A DNA stretch of 13,778 bases from an uncultured Lachnospiraceae bacterium (lineage in GTDB: Bacteria > Bacillota > Clostridia > Lachnospirales > Lachnospiraceae): positions 1-13,778 of the forward strand of contig OMSM01000210.1 of assembly GCA_900313745.1 (NCBI GenBank), read 5' to 3'. Shown in pieces: positions 6,804 to 13,335 of this stretch; the first letter of the stretch is position 1; each line of letters begins with the position of its first letter. The notes beneath the pieces were generated by a model. It saw nothing but the letters and a program-made list of their open reading frames with translations. It did no database searches and was not told the origin of the DNA. Both the position numbers and the translations under genes were made by a program.

Positions 6804-7892
6804 ATGAATTCAAGGGAGAACAGAACGCCGGACCGGCGCCGGGAACCGATTACCGATACTCAGCTTCTGCTCACCATTACCATCTGTATTTTCGTGTTCA
6901 TGTACGGCCTGGCAATGCTGGTGTGGGGAGGCGGCTTCTTAAAGCCTCAGATGTTGTTTGACCTTCTTAACGACAACGCCTTCCTGATCATTATTTCCTG
7001 CGGTCTGACGATTGTCATGATCACCGGGAGCATTGACATTTCGGTCGGAGGCGTGACTGCGCTGGTCGCGATGGTGGGCGTCATGATTCTTAACGGCAGC
7101 TTCGGACCCTTTGTGAAGCTGCAGGAAGCGCTTGGACTTCCCGACGGGGCAAGAATAGTTTTTGCCCTGGTAATGGCGCTTCTTATCGGCCTTGCGTACG
7201 GCCTGGTCCAGGGGTATCTTATCGCCTTCCTGGAGATACAGCCGTTTATCATTACCCTCGCCGGAATGTTCTTTGCGCGGGGCATGATCACCATCATCAG
7301 CGTGGATCCGCAGAAAGCTCCCCAGGACCTGATGGATGTGCTTCAGACGAGGATTGAAATCCCGTGGCTCGGTTCGCCCAACAAGAAGGGCGTCATAATT
7401 CCCGCCAGGATGGAGATCGGTGTGGTGATAGCCCTGGTAATCGTCCTTCTGGTGTTTATCCTGCTCAGGAAAATGCAGCTCGGCCGGCATTTCTATGCCG
7501 TCGGCGGAAACCGCCAGAGTGCGCTGATGCTTGGCGTGAATGTGCGCAGAACGCGCTTCATGGCTCATCTTATCTGCGGGACGCTTGCAGGAATAGCGGG
7601 ATTTGTCTTCATGATGCACACGGGTGCGGGAAATGCCACCAACGCGACGGCGGCGGAGATGAATGCGATAGCCTCCTCCATTATCGGAGGAACGCTTCTC
7701 ACCGGCGGCGTAGGAAATGTCGCCGGAACATTGTTCGGCGTGCTGACGCTGAGCACGATCAAGTCGATCGTCACTACCTCAGGCTTGAGGGATCCCTGGT
7801 GGCAGAGCATAACCACCGGCGCGATGCTGTGCTTCTTCATCCTGCTGCAGAGCGTTGTCCTGATGCGCAGGCACAAGGGCGGAAGCAGATAG
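6804..7892 (+). CDS. yjfF: Sugar ABC transporter permease (YjfF-like)
   Basis: This 362-residue protein is the second RbsC-family permease. Landmarks are GLTIVMITGSIDISVGGV, QPFIITLAGMFFARGM, the AVGGNRQSALMLGVNVRRTRF loop region and IIGGTLLTGGVGNVAGTLFG. The paired presence of two different permease genes, rather than one homodimeric permease, is characteristic of the Ytf/YjfF galactofuranose system and supports that assignment. The hydrophilic N-terminal extension (about 20 residues, rich in Arg and Glu) is longer than in E. coli YjfF (331 residues). Its ATG follows the previous stop codon without a gap and the ribosome binding site is weak (GGCGGTGG), so expression probably depends on coupling. 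A strong hairpin 28 bases downstream ends the operon. Confidence 0.92.
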   Translation: MNSRENRTPDRRREPITDTQLLLTITICIFVFMYGLAMLVWGGGFLKPQMLFDLLNDNAFLIIISCGLTIVMITGSIDISVGGVTALVAMVGVMILNGSFGPFVKLQEALGLPDGARIVFALVMALLIGLAYGLVQGYLIAFLEIQPFIITLAGMFFARGMITIISVDPQKAPQDLMDVLQTRIEIPWLGSPNKKGVIIPARMEIGVVIALVIVLLVFILLRKMQLGRHFYAVGGNRQSALMLGVNVRRTRFMAHLICGTLAGIAGFVFMMHTGAGNATNATAAEMNAIASSIIGGTLLTGGVGNVAGTLFGVLTLSTIKSIVTTSGLRDPWWQSITTGAMLCFFILLQSVVLMRRHKGGSR

Positions 7893-7920
7893 GAAAGCAG
7901 ACGGGAACAAATCATAAGAG

Positions 7921-7963
7921 CCGGCCGGGACCTGCGGACGATGTCCGCTTCCCCGGCCGGTTT
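7921..7963 (+). terminator. Terminator of the sugar transport operon
   Basis: CCGGCCGGG (7921-7929) pairs perfectly with CCCGGCCGG (7952-7960). Inside it GCGGAC (7934-7939) pairs with GTCCGC (7943-7948) around a three-base loop. The result is a long GC-rich two-tier hairpin. The following T-run is short (TTTA), so the hairpin strength probably does most of the work. Confidence 0.75.
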
Positions 7964-7982
7964 ACGTGTGCCGGAAATGGCT

Positions 7983-8028
7983 CAAAGCAAAGAACCGGAC
8001 AGGCGGCATCAGCCGGCCTGTCCGGTTC
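7983..8028 (-). terminator. Terminator of the AT-hook protein gene
   Basis: A perfect 13-bp stem, GAACCGGACAGGC (7992-8004) with GCCTGTCCGGTTC (8016-8028), encloses an 11-base loop. Read on the minus strand it is followed by TTTGCTTTG, an interrupted T-tract. It lies about 50 bases beyond the stop of the minus-strand gene ending at 8077. Together with the plus-strand hairpin at 7921-7960 it insulates two converging transcription units. Confidence 0.75.
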
Positions 8029-8076
8029 ATGGAACGGTTTAGTATTATTGAAATGCGGATGCCGGAAGCTCCGGTG

Positions 8077-8613
8077 TCAATCCCATAGAATTACATACCC
8101 CTGGCTCTCGCTTCCGACCCAGTAGGCCTTGTTTTCCTCGGGCTTGATATAGATTTCCTTTGCCTCGGGAGAGAGAGAATGCACGCGCGCGATGATCTCA
8201 TCGATGGCGATGGTGCCGCCAAGGACGGACTGAATATAGACGGAGGTCTCCGAGGGCTCCAGTACGGCCTCAGGGGCAGGGATGACACTGTCCGCATCCT
8301 TCGGCGCTTCCCTGGTGATCACGGTATCCTGAGCATCTGCCGCAGCCTTCTTCGGCCTTCCGGGGCGCTTCTTTGCGGTCTTCGCGGGCTTCTTTTCCAC
8401 GGGCTCCGCAGCGTCTGCCGCAGCCTTCTTCGGCCTTCCGGGACGCTTCTTCCCGGGAAGGGGACCCGCGGGGATAAGTTCACCGTCGGCAGGAACTTCC
8501 TTCTTCGGTCTTCCGCGGCGCTTCTTCTGAGGCTCTTCAGGATTCACGGTATCTGCGACAGCGGGTGCTGCTGTCTGTTCAAGTGCCTTTTCTTCCTGTT
8601 TTGTGCGTTTCAT
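8077..8613 (-). CDS. Small basic protein with three AT-hook motifs and a DUF6465-like C-terminal domain
   Basis: This 178-residue protein starts at ATG 8613-8611 (minus), with AAAGGAAA just upstream. Residues 1-115 are low-complexity, rich in Lys, Pro, Ala and Glu, and contain three AT-hook cores: RRGRPK (32-37), RPGRPK (57-62) and RPGRPK (83-88). AT-hooks bind the minor groove of AT-rich DNA, so nucleoid association is plausible. From about residue 120 there is a compact folded-looking segment (SVYIQSVLGGTIAIDEI, EIYIKPEENKAYWV, GYVILWD). It resembles the C-terminal domain that I recall as DUF6465 in Clostridia proteins with Lys/Ala-rich N-termini; that domain has no known function. The gene stands alone between terminators. 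The DUF assignment is from memory and tentative; the AT-hooks are directly visible. Confidence 0.8.
   Translation of the reverse strand: MKRTKQEEKALEQTAAPAVADTVNPEEPQKKRRGRPKKEVPADGELIPAGPLPGKKRPGRPKKAAADAAEPVEKKPAKTAKKRPGRPKKAAADAQDTVITREAPKDADSVIPAPEAVLEPSETSVYIQSVLGGTIAIDEIIARVHSLSPEAKEIYIKPEENKAYWVGSESQGYVILWD
8336..8451. repeat. Direct repeat of 38 bp within the AT-hook gene (internal duplication)
   Basis: Bases 8336-8373 and 8414-8451 are identical except for one G/A difference and lie 78 bp (26 codons) apart. Each copy encodes KKRPGRPKKAAADA. The near-identity at synonymous sites points to a recent duplication, or to recombination that keeps the copies alike. The third hook, RRGRPKK, is a more diverged relative. 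Confidence 0.85.
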
Positions 8614-8925
8614 CGGATTTCCTTTCTTTGACTGAAAATATAATTGAAAATTACCGCTGAAATTTTCCGCCTCGCGGAATATTCAGAATAAGATGGTACA
8701 GACCGGAATGCATGGAATTCATGCATTCTTTTTACAAGTGTACCATTATTCTCGGAATATGATAAGTGTCGGAATGTAAGGAATGTGCGGCTTTGTGCGC
8801 GGTATTTTTTTGCGGCGTAAGAACGTATAATTAAATTGGAGCGGCAATAAGCTGCCGGTTCGCTGCAAAACTAATTCAGACAGGCTTATATTATCCTGCC
8901 ATACAGGAGAAGGGAGAACAACGAA
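8614..8925. promoter_or_regulatory. AT-rich divergent spacer with candidate promoter elements
   Basis: This is a 312-base gene-free region between the AT-hook gene (minus) and the flavoenzyme gene (plus). Besides the inverted-repeat cluster it has a perfect TATAAT at 8826-8831 and an overlapping TATATT/TATTAT at 8887-8894. Neither has a convincing -35, so the plus-strand promoter is not fixed. AATATA at 8637-8642 reads TATATT on the minus strand and could serve the AT-hook gene. A run of seven T occurs at 8805-8811. GGAATG/GGAATAT words recur five times (8676, 8705, 8754, 8771, 8780). AGGAG and AGGGAG at 8905-8916 provide the ribosome binding site for ATG 8926. Confidence 0.45.
8665..8760. 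repeat. Nested inverted-repeat cluster in the divergent spacer
   Basis: The centre is a 9-bp perfect inverted repeat, GAATGCATG (8706-8714) and CATGCATTC (8720-8728), around GAATT, with TTTTT after it. Outside this, TGGTACA (8694-8700) pairs with TGTACCA (8739-8745), AGAATAA (8685-8691) with TTATTCT (8746-8752), and ATATTC (8679-8684) with GAATAT (8755-8760). Only two 2-base bulges interrupt the outer arms. Next to it is a separate hairpin, TTCCGC-CTC-GCGGAA (8665-8679). The whole can fold into an AT-rich stem of about 82 bases. The neighbouring genes diverge, so a simple terminator is not expected. It could be an operator, a small RNA, or a REP/MITE-like element. Confidence 0.7.
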
Positions 8926-10854
8926 ATGAAACTGATGAAGCTGCTGTCTCCTGGTAAGATCGGAGCAATGGAGCTGAAAAACCGCTTCGTCGTTCCGCCC
9001 ATGGGGACGAATTTCGGAACATACGAGGGCGAAGTGACGGACGACATGATCGCCTATTACCGCAGGCGCGCAAAGGGCGGTTTCGGCCTTATTATCATCG
9101 AGGTCACCGCTGTCGACCGGAAGGGAAAGGCGATTGTCAATGAAGTCGGGCTTTGGGACGATTCCCAGATCCCCGGTTTCGCCCGTCTTATGGATGCAAT
9201 CCACGAGGAAGGGGCGAAGGTGGTCGTCCAGTTACACCACGCAGGAAGGCAGAGCGTGCCTTCGTACATCTTCGGAGAGATGCCCGAGGCACCGTCGAAG
9301 GTTGCCTGTCCCATGCTTAATTTCGTCCCGGAAGCGATGACCAATGAACGCGTCTGGGAGATCATCGATGAGTTCGGTGATGCTGCGGTGCGCGCGAAGA
9401 AGGCGGGTGCCGACGGCGTGGAGGTCCACGGCGCCCACGGCTATCTCGTCGCCCAGTTCATGTCCCCGCACGCGAACAAGCGCACGGATGAGTTCGGCGG
9501 TGATTTCTTCGGCCGCATGAAATTCCCGCAGGAGATCTTTAAAAACATCCGGAGCAAGGTCGGACCGGATTACCCGCTGCTTTTCCGCTTCGGGCACGAT
9601 GAGAAAGTAAACGGCGGAAGGACGCTGGAGGAGTCCGTCATGGTCGGACGCATGGCGGAGGAGGCCGGCGTGGACGCGCTGGATATCTCCATCATGACCT
9701 ACGCCTCGCTGCCCTACATGAGCGCACCGCCCGCGATGCCTCACGGATTCAACCAGTTCCCGACCAAATTTATCAAGGAGGCGGTGTCCATTCCGGTGAT
9801 ATCCGTAGGGCGCTACGAGCCCGCGATCGCGGAGAGCGCACTGCTTAACGGCTGCGCGGATTTCATCAGTTTTGGCAGGGAGTCCATCGCCGACCCCGAT
9901 CTTCCCGCAAAGGTTGCGGAGGAGAAGTACGACGAGATCTTCCCCTGCATCGGCTGCACGCAGTCCTGCCTCGGCTATCTCAACGGCGGAGGCACCATCC
10001 GCTGCCTTGTCAACCCGCTCTCCGGCCTGGAGAACAAGGTGGACATGACGCCTGCCGCTTTGCCGAAGAAAGTGCTTGTCGCCGGTTCCGGCCCCGCCGG
10101 CCTCGCGGCGGCATACCTCGCGGCGAGGAAGGGCCATCAGGTTATCCTGGCGGAGAAGACCGGCGAGATCGGCGGACAGTTCCGTCTGGCGGCCGTTCCG
10201 CCATGCAAGCAGGACATCGCGACGGCGATCCGCGCGTACATCAACCAGTGCAGAAAGCTCGGCGTCACGATCTGCCTCAACTGCGAGGTGACGGAGGAAT
10301 TCCTTAAGGAAACCAATCCGGATGCCGTGATCCTTGCCACCGGCGGCACTCCTCTGCATATTAATCTGGAGGGCATCGACGGGGCGAACGTCATGGATGC
10401 GGTGGACGTCCTCGACGGCTCGAAATCCGCGGGGAACAGGGTGCTTGTCATCGGCGGCGGAATGACCGGCGTCGAGACGGCGGACTATCTCGCGGAGCAC
10501 AACAAGGCGGTCACCATCGTCGAGATGCGCGATGATATCGCGCTGGACGAGGCGAGTGCGCCGCGCTTCTTCCTGATTCCCAGGCTGAAGGAGCACGGCG
10601 TCGGCTGGCATGTCGGGGCGACGGTGAAGAAGATCCTTCCCGACGGCGCGGTGTACGAGAAAGACGGGGAGGAGCATGTCCTTTCCGGCTACGACACGAT
10701 TGTTCTCGCCCTCGGCGTGCGGCCGTATAATCCTCTGGAGGAGACGGTAAAGGCCATGGGCAAAGAGTGCTTCGTCATCGGCGACGCAAAGCAGCCGGGC
10801 CCCGCCAACAAGGCGACGGAATCCGCTCTGGAAGCGGTTCTTGGCATCAGCTGA
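8926..10854 (+). CDS. NADH:flavin oxidoreductase, 2-enoate/2,4-dienoyl-CoA reductase type (FMN, 4Fe-4S, FAD)
   Basis: This 642-residue enzyme is of the FadH/BaiH/2-enoate reductase family. Residues 1 to about 335 form an Old-Yellow-Enzyme TIM barrel that binds FMN (KNRFVVPPMGTN, QLHHAGRQ, EVHGAHGYLVAQFMSPHANKRTDEFGG). A 4Fe-4S motif follows with Cys341, Cys344, Cys348 and Cys360 (spacing C-x2-C-x3-C-x11-C). From about residue 375 there is a dinucleotide-binding flavoprotein module with GSGPAGLAAAYLAA (FAD) and VIGGGMTGVETADYLAE (NAD(P)H). All cofactor motifs look intact and the length matches the family (about 640-670). Electrons should run from NAD(P)H through FAD and the cluster to FMN and on to an activated C=C bond. 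The substrate is not evident: enoates, dienoyl-CoA, bile-acid or plant-derived unsaturated compounds are all possible. Codon usage is GC-rich like its downstream neighbours. Confidence 0.93.
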   Translation: MKLMKLLSPGKIGAMELKNRFVVPPMGTNFGTYEGEVTDDMIAYYRRRAKGGFGLIIIEVTAVDRKGKAIVNEVGLWDDSQIPGFARLMDAIHEEGAKVVVQLHHAGRQSVPSYIFGEMPEAPSKVACPMLNFVPEAMTNERVWEIIDEFGDAAVRAKKAGADGVEVHGAHGYLVAQFMSPHANKRTDEFGGDFFGRMKFPQEIFKNIRSKVGPDYPLLFRFGHDEKVNGGRTLEESVMVGRMAEEAGVDALDISIMTYASLPYMSAPPAMPHGFNQFPTKFIKEAVSIPVISVGRYEPAIAESALLNGCADFISFGRESIADPDLPAKVAEEKYDEIFPCIGCTQSCLGYLNGGGTIRCLVNPLSGLENKVDMTPAALPKKVLVAGSGPAGLAAAYLAARKGHQVILAEKTGEIGGQFRLAAVPPCKQDIATAIRAYINQCRKLGVTICLNCEVTEEFLKETNPDAVILATGGTPLHINLEGIDGANVMDAVDVLDGSKSAGNRVLVIGGGMTGVETADYLAEHNKAVTIVEMRDDIALDEASAPRFFLIPRLKEHGVGWHVGATVKKILPDGAVYEKDGEEHVLSGYDTIVLALGVRPYNPLEETVKAMGKECFVIGDAKQPGPANKATESALEAVLGIS

Positions 10855-10858
10855 CAAG

Positions 10859-10931
10859 GGGAGTTCTCCCCGGTGCAGGGCAGTACGGCCGCGCCGGGGA
10901 GCTCCCGCGCAATAAGGAGTTTTTGTTTTTT
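10859..10931 (+). promoter_or_regulatory. Long hairpin plus T-tract between flavoenzyme and E2-like genes (terminator or attenuator)
   Basis: CTCCCCGGTGC (10866-10876) pairs with GCGCCGGGGAG (10891-10901) with one wobble. GGGAG (10859-10863) extends the stem by pairing with CTCCC (10902-10906) across a two-base bulge. The T-rich run TTTTTGTTTTTT (10920-10931) starts 13 bases after the stem. A smaller competing hairpin, AGCTCC (10900-10905) with GGAGTT (10916-10921), would directly abut that T-run. The two folds share bases 10900-10905 and cannot form together. This allows a terminator/antiterminator switch, but a plain terminator is the simpler reading. Confidence 0.5.
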
Positions 10932-10952
10932 CTGCAGGCAGGTAGGAAAGTT

Positions 10953-11834
10953 ATGAGAGACAGATTTGACGCAAAATACTTAAAAGACGTGGATTCAATG
11001 CATTTCATCATGCCTTTTTTGTTTCCGCAGCGCTGTGACAACGAGACGTTTTTCAGTTTCCGGATCGATCTTGGTGAGCTGAACAAATACATTGAGAGGA
11101 AAAACTCAACAAATCCGGAATACAGGTACAACCTCTTCCAGTGCCTCATCGCCGCGACGTTAAAGACAATTACATTAAGGTCAAAGCTGTCTGTTTTTAT
11201 CCATGACCGCAGGATGTACAAAAGAAACGAGATCAGCGCGGCGTTTACGGTAAAGCAGGAGTTCGCGGATGACGGAGGCGAGGTGCTCGCCTTTATCCAC
11301 AGCAGGCCGGAGTGGACGATCGACGACCTGCATAATGAGCTTCACCGCCAGCTGTTAAAGCTTAAGAACAAGAGTTACGTAGACGAATCTACGGGGTTCA
11401 TGGACCGCTTCAACAGGCTGCCGAAATGGATTTCCCGGCCTGCGCTGAGTTTTGTCTGCTTCCTCGAGAGGATAGGCAGGATCCCTGCGGCACTGGTGGA
11501 GACCGACCCCTACCACTCCACGGTGAATTTCGCCAATCTCGGATCCATCGGGCTTCCCGGCGGCTTCCACCATCTGACGAACTGGGGGACCACATCCTTG
11601 TTCATCGTCGTCGGAAAGATGGGCAGAATGCCCTTCTTCGAGAACGACCAGGTGGTGTTCAGGGACGGAGTTGACCTGAACATCACGGTAGATGAGCGCA
11701 TTGCGGACGGCTATTACTTCTCCAGGTCGATGAAGATGCTGCAGTACTTCCTGGAGCATCCGGAGCTTCTTGATGAGCCCTTCGGCACGAAGCTTGATGA
11801 CGCGGTGTATGAGAGCCTCATGGATAAGAAGTAA
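10953..11834 (+). CDS. CAT/E2-fold acyltransferase-like protein with DERIADG motif
   Basis: This 293-residue protein resembles the 2-oxoacid dehydrogenase E2 catalytic domain and chloramphenicol acetyltransferase fold, in the short stand-alone form found in Clostridia. It has no lipoyl or E1-binding domain. Recognisable segments are YNLFQCLIAATLKTI, SVFIHDRRMYKRNEISAAFTVK, TVNFANLGSIGLPGGFHHLTNWGT, and near the C-terminus DERIADGYYF (residues 247-256). Catalytic E2 and CAT proteins have an active-site His in HRxxDG or HHxxxDG; here that position is Glu248, while the Asp-Gly pair is kept. Acyl transfer by the classical mechanism is therefore doubtful. I chose ATG 10953, with AGGA 5-8 bases upstream. 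The frame is open further upstream but would run through the hairpin and into the previous gene. Partner and substrate are unknown. Confidence 0.8.
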   Translation: MRDRFDAKYLKDVDSMHFIMPFLFPQRCDNETFFSFRIDLGELNKYIERKNSTNPEYRYNLFQCLIAATLKTITLRSKLSVFIHDRRMYKRNEISAAFTVKQEFADDGGEVLAFIHSRPEWTIDDLHNELHRQLLKLKNKSYVDESTGFMDRFNRLPKWISRPALSFVCFLERIGRIPAALVETDPYHSTVNFANLGSIGLPGGFHHLTNWGTTSLFIVVGKMGRMPFFENDQVVFRDGVDLNITVDERIADGYYFSRSMKMLQYFLEHPELLDEPFGTKLDDAVYESLMDKK

Positions 11835-11903
11835 ACCCGGCCCTGCGACAGGTTTTGCACACATCTTACGCATGCGGGCGCGCTGCCCGGCGAGGTGACT
11901 GTT

Positions 11904-13289
11904 ATGGCTATAGTCGGAGCATTTATGGTTCCCCATCCGCCGATGATTATTCCCGACGTCGGAAGGGGGAGCGAGGCACAGATCGAGAAGACCGTCGCGG
12001 CCTACCGGACCGTGGCGCGGCGCATCGCCGAGCTGCGTCCCGAGACCATTATTATTTCCAGCCCGCACACGGTGATGTATTCGGACTACTTCCATATCTC
12101 CCCCGGGAAGGGGGCGAAGGGGTCCTTTGCGGCCTACCGGGCGCCCCAGGCGGCTTTCAGGGAGCGCTATGACCGCGCTCTTGCGGACGGGATATGCCGC
12201 ATTGCCGAGGAGCGGGACTTCCCCGCGGGCACCCTCGGCGAGCGCGATCCGTCGCTCGACCACGGGACCATGATACCGCTGTATTTCATCGAGAAGGAAT
12301 ACACAGGCTTCGAGATCGTCCGCGTCGGGCTCTCCGGCCTTCCCCTGACCATGCACTACACACTTGGGATGATTATCCGGGACGCGGTGAAGGAGACGGG
12401 GCGCCGGGCGGTATTCGTCGCAAGCGGTGATCTCTCGCACAAGCTTAAGGACTACGGACCCTACGGTTTCGCCCCGGAAGGGCCGGAGTACGATGAGAGG
12501 ATCATGGATGTCTGCGGGCGGGCCGCCTTCGGGGAGCTCTTTGATTTTGGCGAGACCTTCTGTGACAGGGCAGCGGAGTGCGGACACCGCTCCTTTGTCA
12601 TCATGGCAGGGGCGCTGGACGGACTGTCCGTAAAAGCGGAAAAACTCTCCCACGAGGACGTGACCGGCGTCGGCTACGGCATCTGCTGCTTCGATCCTGC
12701 CGGGGAGGACGGGGAGAGGCATTTCCTCGATCAGTACCTTGCCAGAGAGAAGGCGAAGCTTAAGGGGCAGCGGGAGAAGGAAGACCCTCTTGTCCGGCTC
12801 GCGCGGAGGACGGTGGAGAGCTTCGTTTTAAGCGGCGGGGAGGGCACCGTTCCGGAATGGGCGACGCCGGAGATGACCGGGAAGAGAGCCGGAGTTTTCG
12901 TCTCCATACATGAGCACGGCCGGCTCCGCGGCTGCATCGGGACCATACTTCCGGTGACAGGCTCGGTGGCGCAGGAGATCATGGACAATGCGGTGAGCGC
13001 CTGCTCGAGGGATCCGCGCTTTGACCCGATCCTGCCGGAGGAGCTTCCCTATCTGGAGATCAGCGTGGACGTCCTGACGAAGCCGGAGAGGATCTCCGGG
13101 CCGGAGGAGCTGGATGTGAAGCGCTACGGGGTGATCGTATCCAGCGGGGCGAAGCGGGGTCTTCTGCTCCCTGACCTGGACGGCGTGGACACTGTGGAGG
13201 AGCAGATCGATATTGCGAGAAGGAAGGGCGGAATCGCGGAGGGCGCGCCGGTGGTCCTGGAGCGCTTCGAGGTGATCCGGCATCATTAA
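11904..13289 (+). CDS. amrB-amrA: AmmeMemoRadiSam system proteins B and A fused (Memo domain + AMMECR1 domain)
   Basis: This 461-residue fusion starts at ATG 11904, preceded by GAGGTG (11892-11897, 6-base spacing). That spacing makes the in-frame GTG 11895 an unlikely start. Residues 1 to about 285 are a Memo/LigB-type domain related to class III extradiol dioxygenases. Candidate metal-site residues are His11 (MVPHPP), His55 (SSPHTVMYSDYF), His120 (LDHGTMIPLYF), His179 (SGDLSHK) and Cys226/His228 (AECGHRSF). Human MEMO1 binds iron through two His and one Cys, so His11, His55 and Cys226 are the likeliest equivalents (inference). After a charged linker, residues about 293-461 are an AMMECR1 domain with the invariant LRGCIGT motif (341-347). 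A radical SAM gene follows 46 bases later. The three modules define AmmeMemoRadiSam, a conserved set of unresolved function, thought to involve protein or small-molecule modification. Confidence 0.93.
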   Translation: MAIVGAFMVPHPPMIIPDVGRGSEAQIEKTVAAYRTVARRIAELRPETIIISSPHTVMYSDYFHISPGKGAKGSFAAYRAPQAAFRERYDRALADGICRIAEERDFPAGTLGERDPSLDHGTMIPLYFIEKEYTGFEIVRVGLSGLPLTMHYTLGMIIRDAVKETGRRAVFVASGDLSHKLKDYGPYGFAPEGPEYDERIMDVCGRAAFGELFDFGETFCDRAAECGHRSFVIMAGALDGLSVKAEKLSHEDVTGVGYGICCFDPAGEDGERHFLDQYLAREKAKLKGQREKEDPLVRLARRTVESFVLSGGEGTVPEWATPEMTGKRAGVFVSIHEHGRLRGCIGTILPVTGSVAQEIMDNAVSACSRDPRFDPILPEELPYLEISVDVLTKPERISGPEELDVKRYGVIVSSGAKRGLLLPDLDGVDTVEEQIDIARRKGGIAEGAPVVLERFEVIRHH

Positions 13290-13292
13290 TCC

Positions 13293-13319
13293 GGCAGAAC
13301 CGCATACGCGGGTTTTGCC
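13293..13319 (+). other. Hairpin between the Memo-AMMECR1 and radical SAM genes
   Basis: GGCAGAACC (13293-13301) pairs with GGTTTTGCC (13311-13319) with one G-T wobble, in a 46-base gap. No T-run follows; instead CCAACAAGGAG leads into the ribosome binding site of the next gene. It may set mRNA stability or relative expression rather than end transcription. Confidence 0.45.
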
Positions 13320-13335
13320 CCAACAAGGAGCCAAA

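Noticed and set aside
6939..7619. 226-codon minus-strand frame
   Set aside because: It is antisense to the YjfF-like permease and shows no membrane or domain pattern of its own.
7364..8125. 253-codon plus-strand frame
   Set aside because: It is an out-of-frame shadow of the YjfF-like permease gene, runs through the operon terminator, and encodes a low-complexity product rich in Arg, Gly, Cys and His.
8179..8631. 150-codon plus-strand frame with a Leu/Arg/Ser repeat
   Set aside because: It is antisense to the AT-hook gene; its apparent repeats mirror the duplicated hook units.
8706..8733. Simple terminator reading of the GAATGCATG palindrome plus T-run
   Set aside because: No plus-strand gene ends upstream of it and the stem is AT-rich. 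It is better viewed as the centre of the larger inverted repeat.
9232..10857. 541-codon minus-strand open frame
   Set aside because: It lies antisense to the flavoenzyme gene, whose protein has intact FMN, Fe-S and FAD motifs. The antisense product shows no family motif and arises from GC-rich codon bias.
10767..10952. Upstream extension of the E2-like frame, including a TTG at 10923
   Set aside because: The extension overlaps the flavoenzyme gene and a stable hairpin. The AAGGAG before the TTG is only 3 bases away, too close to serve as its ribosome binding site.
11895..11903. Alternative GTG start for the Memo-AMMECR1 gene
   Set aside because: The GTG lies within the GAGGTG ribosome binding site that is correctly spaced for ATG 11904, and homologues as I recall them begin MAIV.
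11355..12722. 455-codon minus-strand open frame
   Set aside because: It is antisense to the E2-like and Memo-AMMECR1 genes and crosses their junction. It shows no recognisable domain.
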